A stretch of DNA of 6,930 bases from contig JAGWAA010000041.1 of NCBI GenBank assembly GCA_018302165.1, forward strand, positions 1-6,930, written 5' to 3'. Each line of letters begins with the position of its first letter. Position 1 is the first letter of the stretch. A program made the position numbers and the translations under genes. Under the pieces are notes generated by a model, which was not told the DNA's origin, made no database searches, and saw nothing but the letters and a program-made list of their open reading frames with translations. Of the stretch, positions 6,389 through 6,930 are shown piece by piece. The DNA is from Candidatus Woesearchaeota archaeon. GTDB lineage: Archaea > Nanobdellota > Nanobdellia > SCGC-AAA011-G17 > GW2011-AR17.

Positions 6389-6407
6389 TCAAAACTGAAA
6401 GTTTTGA
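6389..6407. repeat. Hairpin downstream of the two-gene operon
   Basis: TCAAAACT and AGTTTTGA form a perfect 8-bp stem around the loop GAA, 23 bases after the stop of the membrane-protein gene. No T-run follows on the plus strand. It may stabilise the 3' end of the operon mRNA or help terminate transcription. Confidence 0.45.
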
Positions 6408-6528
6408 CTATCTGTCCTGAAATGGTAAGCGCGTGCTCGTTTTTAAAACTCAAACTCAATTAGACATAACATCACAATGCCTGTTATATGACCCGAACGA
6501 AGTGAGAGCGCCGTGGTCGAGTACCGCA

Positions 6529-6547
6529 AAAAAATCTTTGATTTTTT
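6529..6547. terminator. A/T hairpin between convergent genes, possible bidirectional terminator
   Basis: AAAAAATC and GATTTTTT form an 8-bp stem around TTT; with one bulged A, C6527 can pair with G6548 as well. Because one arm is a T-run on each strand, transcripts arriving from either side meet a U-rich stretch. Its position between convergent genes fits a two-way terminator. It could instead be part of the structured element at 6412-6570. Confidence 0.4.
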
Positions 6548-6580
6548 GAGGAACGGAGAAGTCAGATGAGGGCAAATTTA

Positions 6581-6670
6581 TTATTGTTTAAAATCAAACA
6601 TTAAGAACACTTCTAGTTGATTAGGTTGAGTATCATATCCTAATCTTTCTCGCAAATCATCAACCAGCTT
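6581..6670 (-). other. +1-frame continuation of the small gene at 6669-6857
   Basis: Directly after the TAA at 6671-6669 the +1 frame is open for 29 codons, starting KLVDDLRERLGYDTQ and ending FLMFDFKQ, then TAA at 6583-6581 and a second TAA. It reads like a real protein end (amphipathic helix LVDDLRERLGY, then a hydrophobic strand). In this frame a TAG lies at 6676-6674, so the switch can happen only over the single codon GTT before the TAA. Joined, the product would be 91 residues. It could reflect a base-insertion error, a recent disabling mutation or programmed +1 frameshifting; an independent gene is unlikely because it lacks a convincing start. Confidence 0.55.
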
Positions 6671-6857
6671 AAACTAGATTAGGATTTTTCAGATCGACAG
6701 CAACGGTTGGGATGACATTTACAAAGTCAGTACCTTCTGTATGATCTTCATCAGCTGCAACAGTCTTTCCATTAACCCTATACAATCTATCTTTTTCTAC
6801 TGTCTCAGCTGGAAGTTTCAAACCAAGAAGATTATAAATTTCACCCTGTGTTCCCAT
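6669..6857 (-). CDS. Unknown small protein, 62 residues as read, probably frameshifted
   Basis: I do not recognise the family. ATG 6857 lies about 27 bases from a good TATA box on the minus strand, so the start is well supported. The product begins MGTQGEIYNLLGLKLP and is acidic and soluble: LYRVNGKTVAADEDHTEGTD looks like beta strands and a charged loop, and NVIPTVAVDLKNPNLV ends the frame. It has no signal peptide or membrane segment. The frame stops at TAA (6671-6669), but a protein-like continuation exists in the +1 frame to 6581, which suggests the natural product is 91 residues. It is convergent with the two-gene operon on the left. The codon choice here (GGA, GCA, CCT, AGA) fits the rest of the window. 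Confidence 0.6.
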   Translation of the reverse strand: MGTQGEIYNLLGLKLPAETVEKDRLYRVNGKTVAADEDHTEGTDFVNVIPTVAVDLKNPNLV

Positions 6858-6880
6858 AACTTATTAGAAATGAACCGAAT

Positions 6881-6888
6881 TATATAAA
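6881..6888 (-). promoter_or_regulatory. TATA box of the minus-strand small gene
   Basis: On the minus strand TTTATATA lies centred about 27 bases before ATG 6857, matching the leaderless layout of aspS and tgt. The box is nearly symmetrical, so it could also serve a plus-strand gene: an open frame MEQNFFFTP begins at ATG 6904 and runs off the window, but its spacing (about 20 bases) is short. Confidence 0.65.
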
Positions 6889-6930
6889 TTTTACTACTTT
6901 AAAATGGAGCAAAACTTTTTCTTCACGCCT

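Larger units (their letters stand above)
6366..6580. other. Convergent intergenic region with hairpins and a GC-rich island; possible ncRNA or repeat
   Basis: No credible reading frame covers these 215 bases between the plus-strand gene pair and the minus-strand gene at the right. They contain a hairpin (6389-6407), a 6-bp inverted repeat ATAACA/TGTTAT (6466-6471 and 6482-6487), a 5-bp stem GTGGT/ACCGC around CGAGT (6513-6527, one G-T pair) and an A/T hairpin (6529-6547). Bases 6490-6527 are 25/38 G+C, far above the surrounding AT-rich DNA, and 6424-6440 is also GC-rich. In AT-rich archaea such islands often mark structured RNAs. A dispersed extragenic repeat or transposon remnant is the main alternative. 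It matches no tRNA, and I recognise no known RNA family. Confidence 0.4.

Noticed and set aside
6510..6530. tRNA T-arm-like sequence GTGGTCGAGTACCGC
   Set aside because: The stem and loop resemble a T-arm only loosely, and no acceptor, anticodon or D arm can be drawn around it.
6904..6930. Possible gene start MEQNFFFTP running off the right edge
   Set aside because: Only nine codons are visible and the TATA spacing is short, so it cannot be supported as a gene.

Overview
The window is AT-rich DNA that reads as archaeal, most likely a small-genome DPANN-type lineage such as Woesearchaeota or Pacearchaeota; the lineage is inference. Three things point to archaea: a short archaeal/eukaryotic-type aspartyl-tRNA synthetase without the bacterial GAD domain, the C-terminal end of a translin-like protein, and TATA-like boxes about 27 bases before most start codons with no Shine-Dalgarno sequence, the layout of leaderless archaeal transcripts. 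Two other genes, a single-domain queuine-type tRNA-guanine transglycosylase (TGT) and an M3 oligoendopeptidase F-like protein, look bacterial in type.

Layout. 1-149: end of a translin-family gene (+). 184-561: unknown 125-residue protein whose last residues (PREDIPF) resemble the partner-binding tip of bacterial SSB. 602-1903: aspS (+). 1932-2795: two-motif LAGLIDADG homing endonuclease with an N-terminal helix-turn-helix (+). 2785-3882: tgt on the minus strand, convergent with the endonuclease gene and overlapping its end by 11 bases. A 73-base divergent promoter region separates tgt from the M3 peptidase gene (3956-5707, +), which ends at a strong hairpin plus T-run. 5801-6365: a two-gene operon of unknown small proteins, the second with a membrane segment. 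6366-6580: non-coding, with hairpins and a GC-rich island. 6581-6857: small minus-strand gene that appears to need a +1 frameshift, with a well-placed TATA box at 6881-6888.

The most unusual feature is the aspS/endonuclease junction. The endonuclease ORF ends FPRDRDRLTP, which is a typical AspRS C-terminus, while the upstream aspS also carries its own, less typical, end LPRDVERVTP. The endonuclease gene thus seems inserted at the extreme 3' end of aspS, with the host gene's end present twice. Other points of interest are the frameshift site at 6671, the SSB-like tail, the queuine-type substrate pocket of the TGT, and the GC-rich intergenic island.

Functionally, aspS and tgt both serve tRNA (aspartylation; wobble-base exchange, for which tRNA-Asp is one classic substrate). 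The peptidase probably degrades peptides in the cytoplasm. No tRNA, rRNA or CRISPR array was seen.
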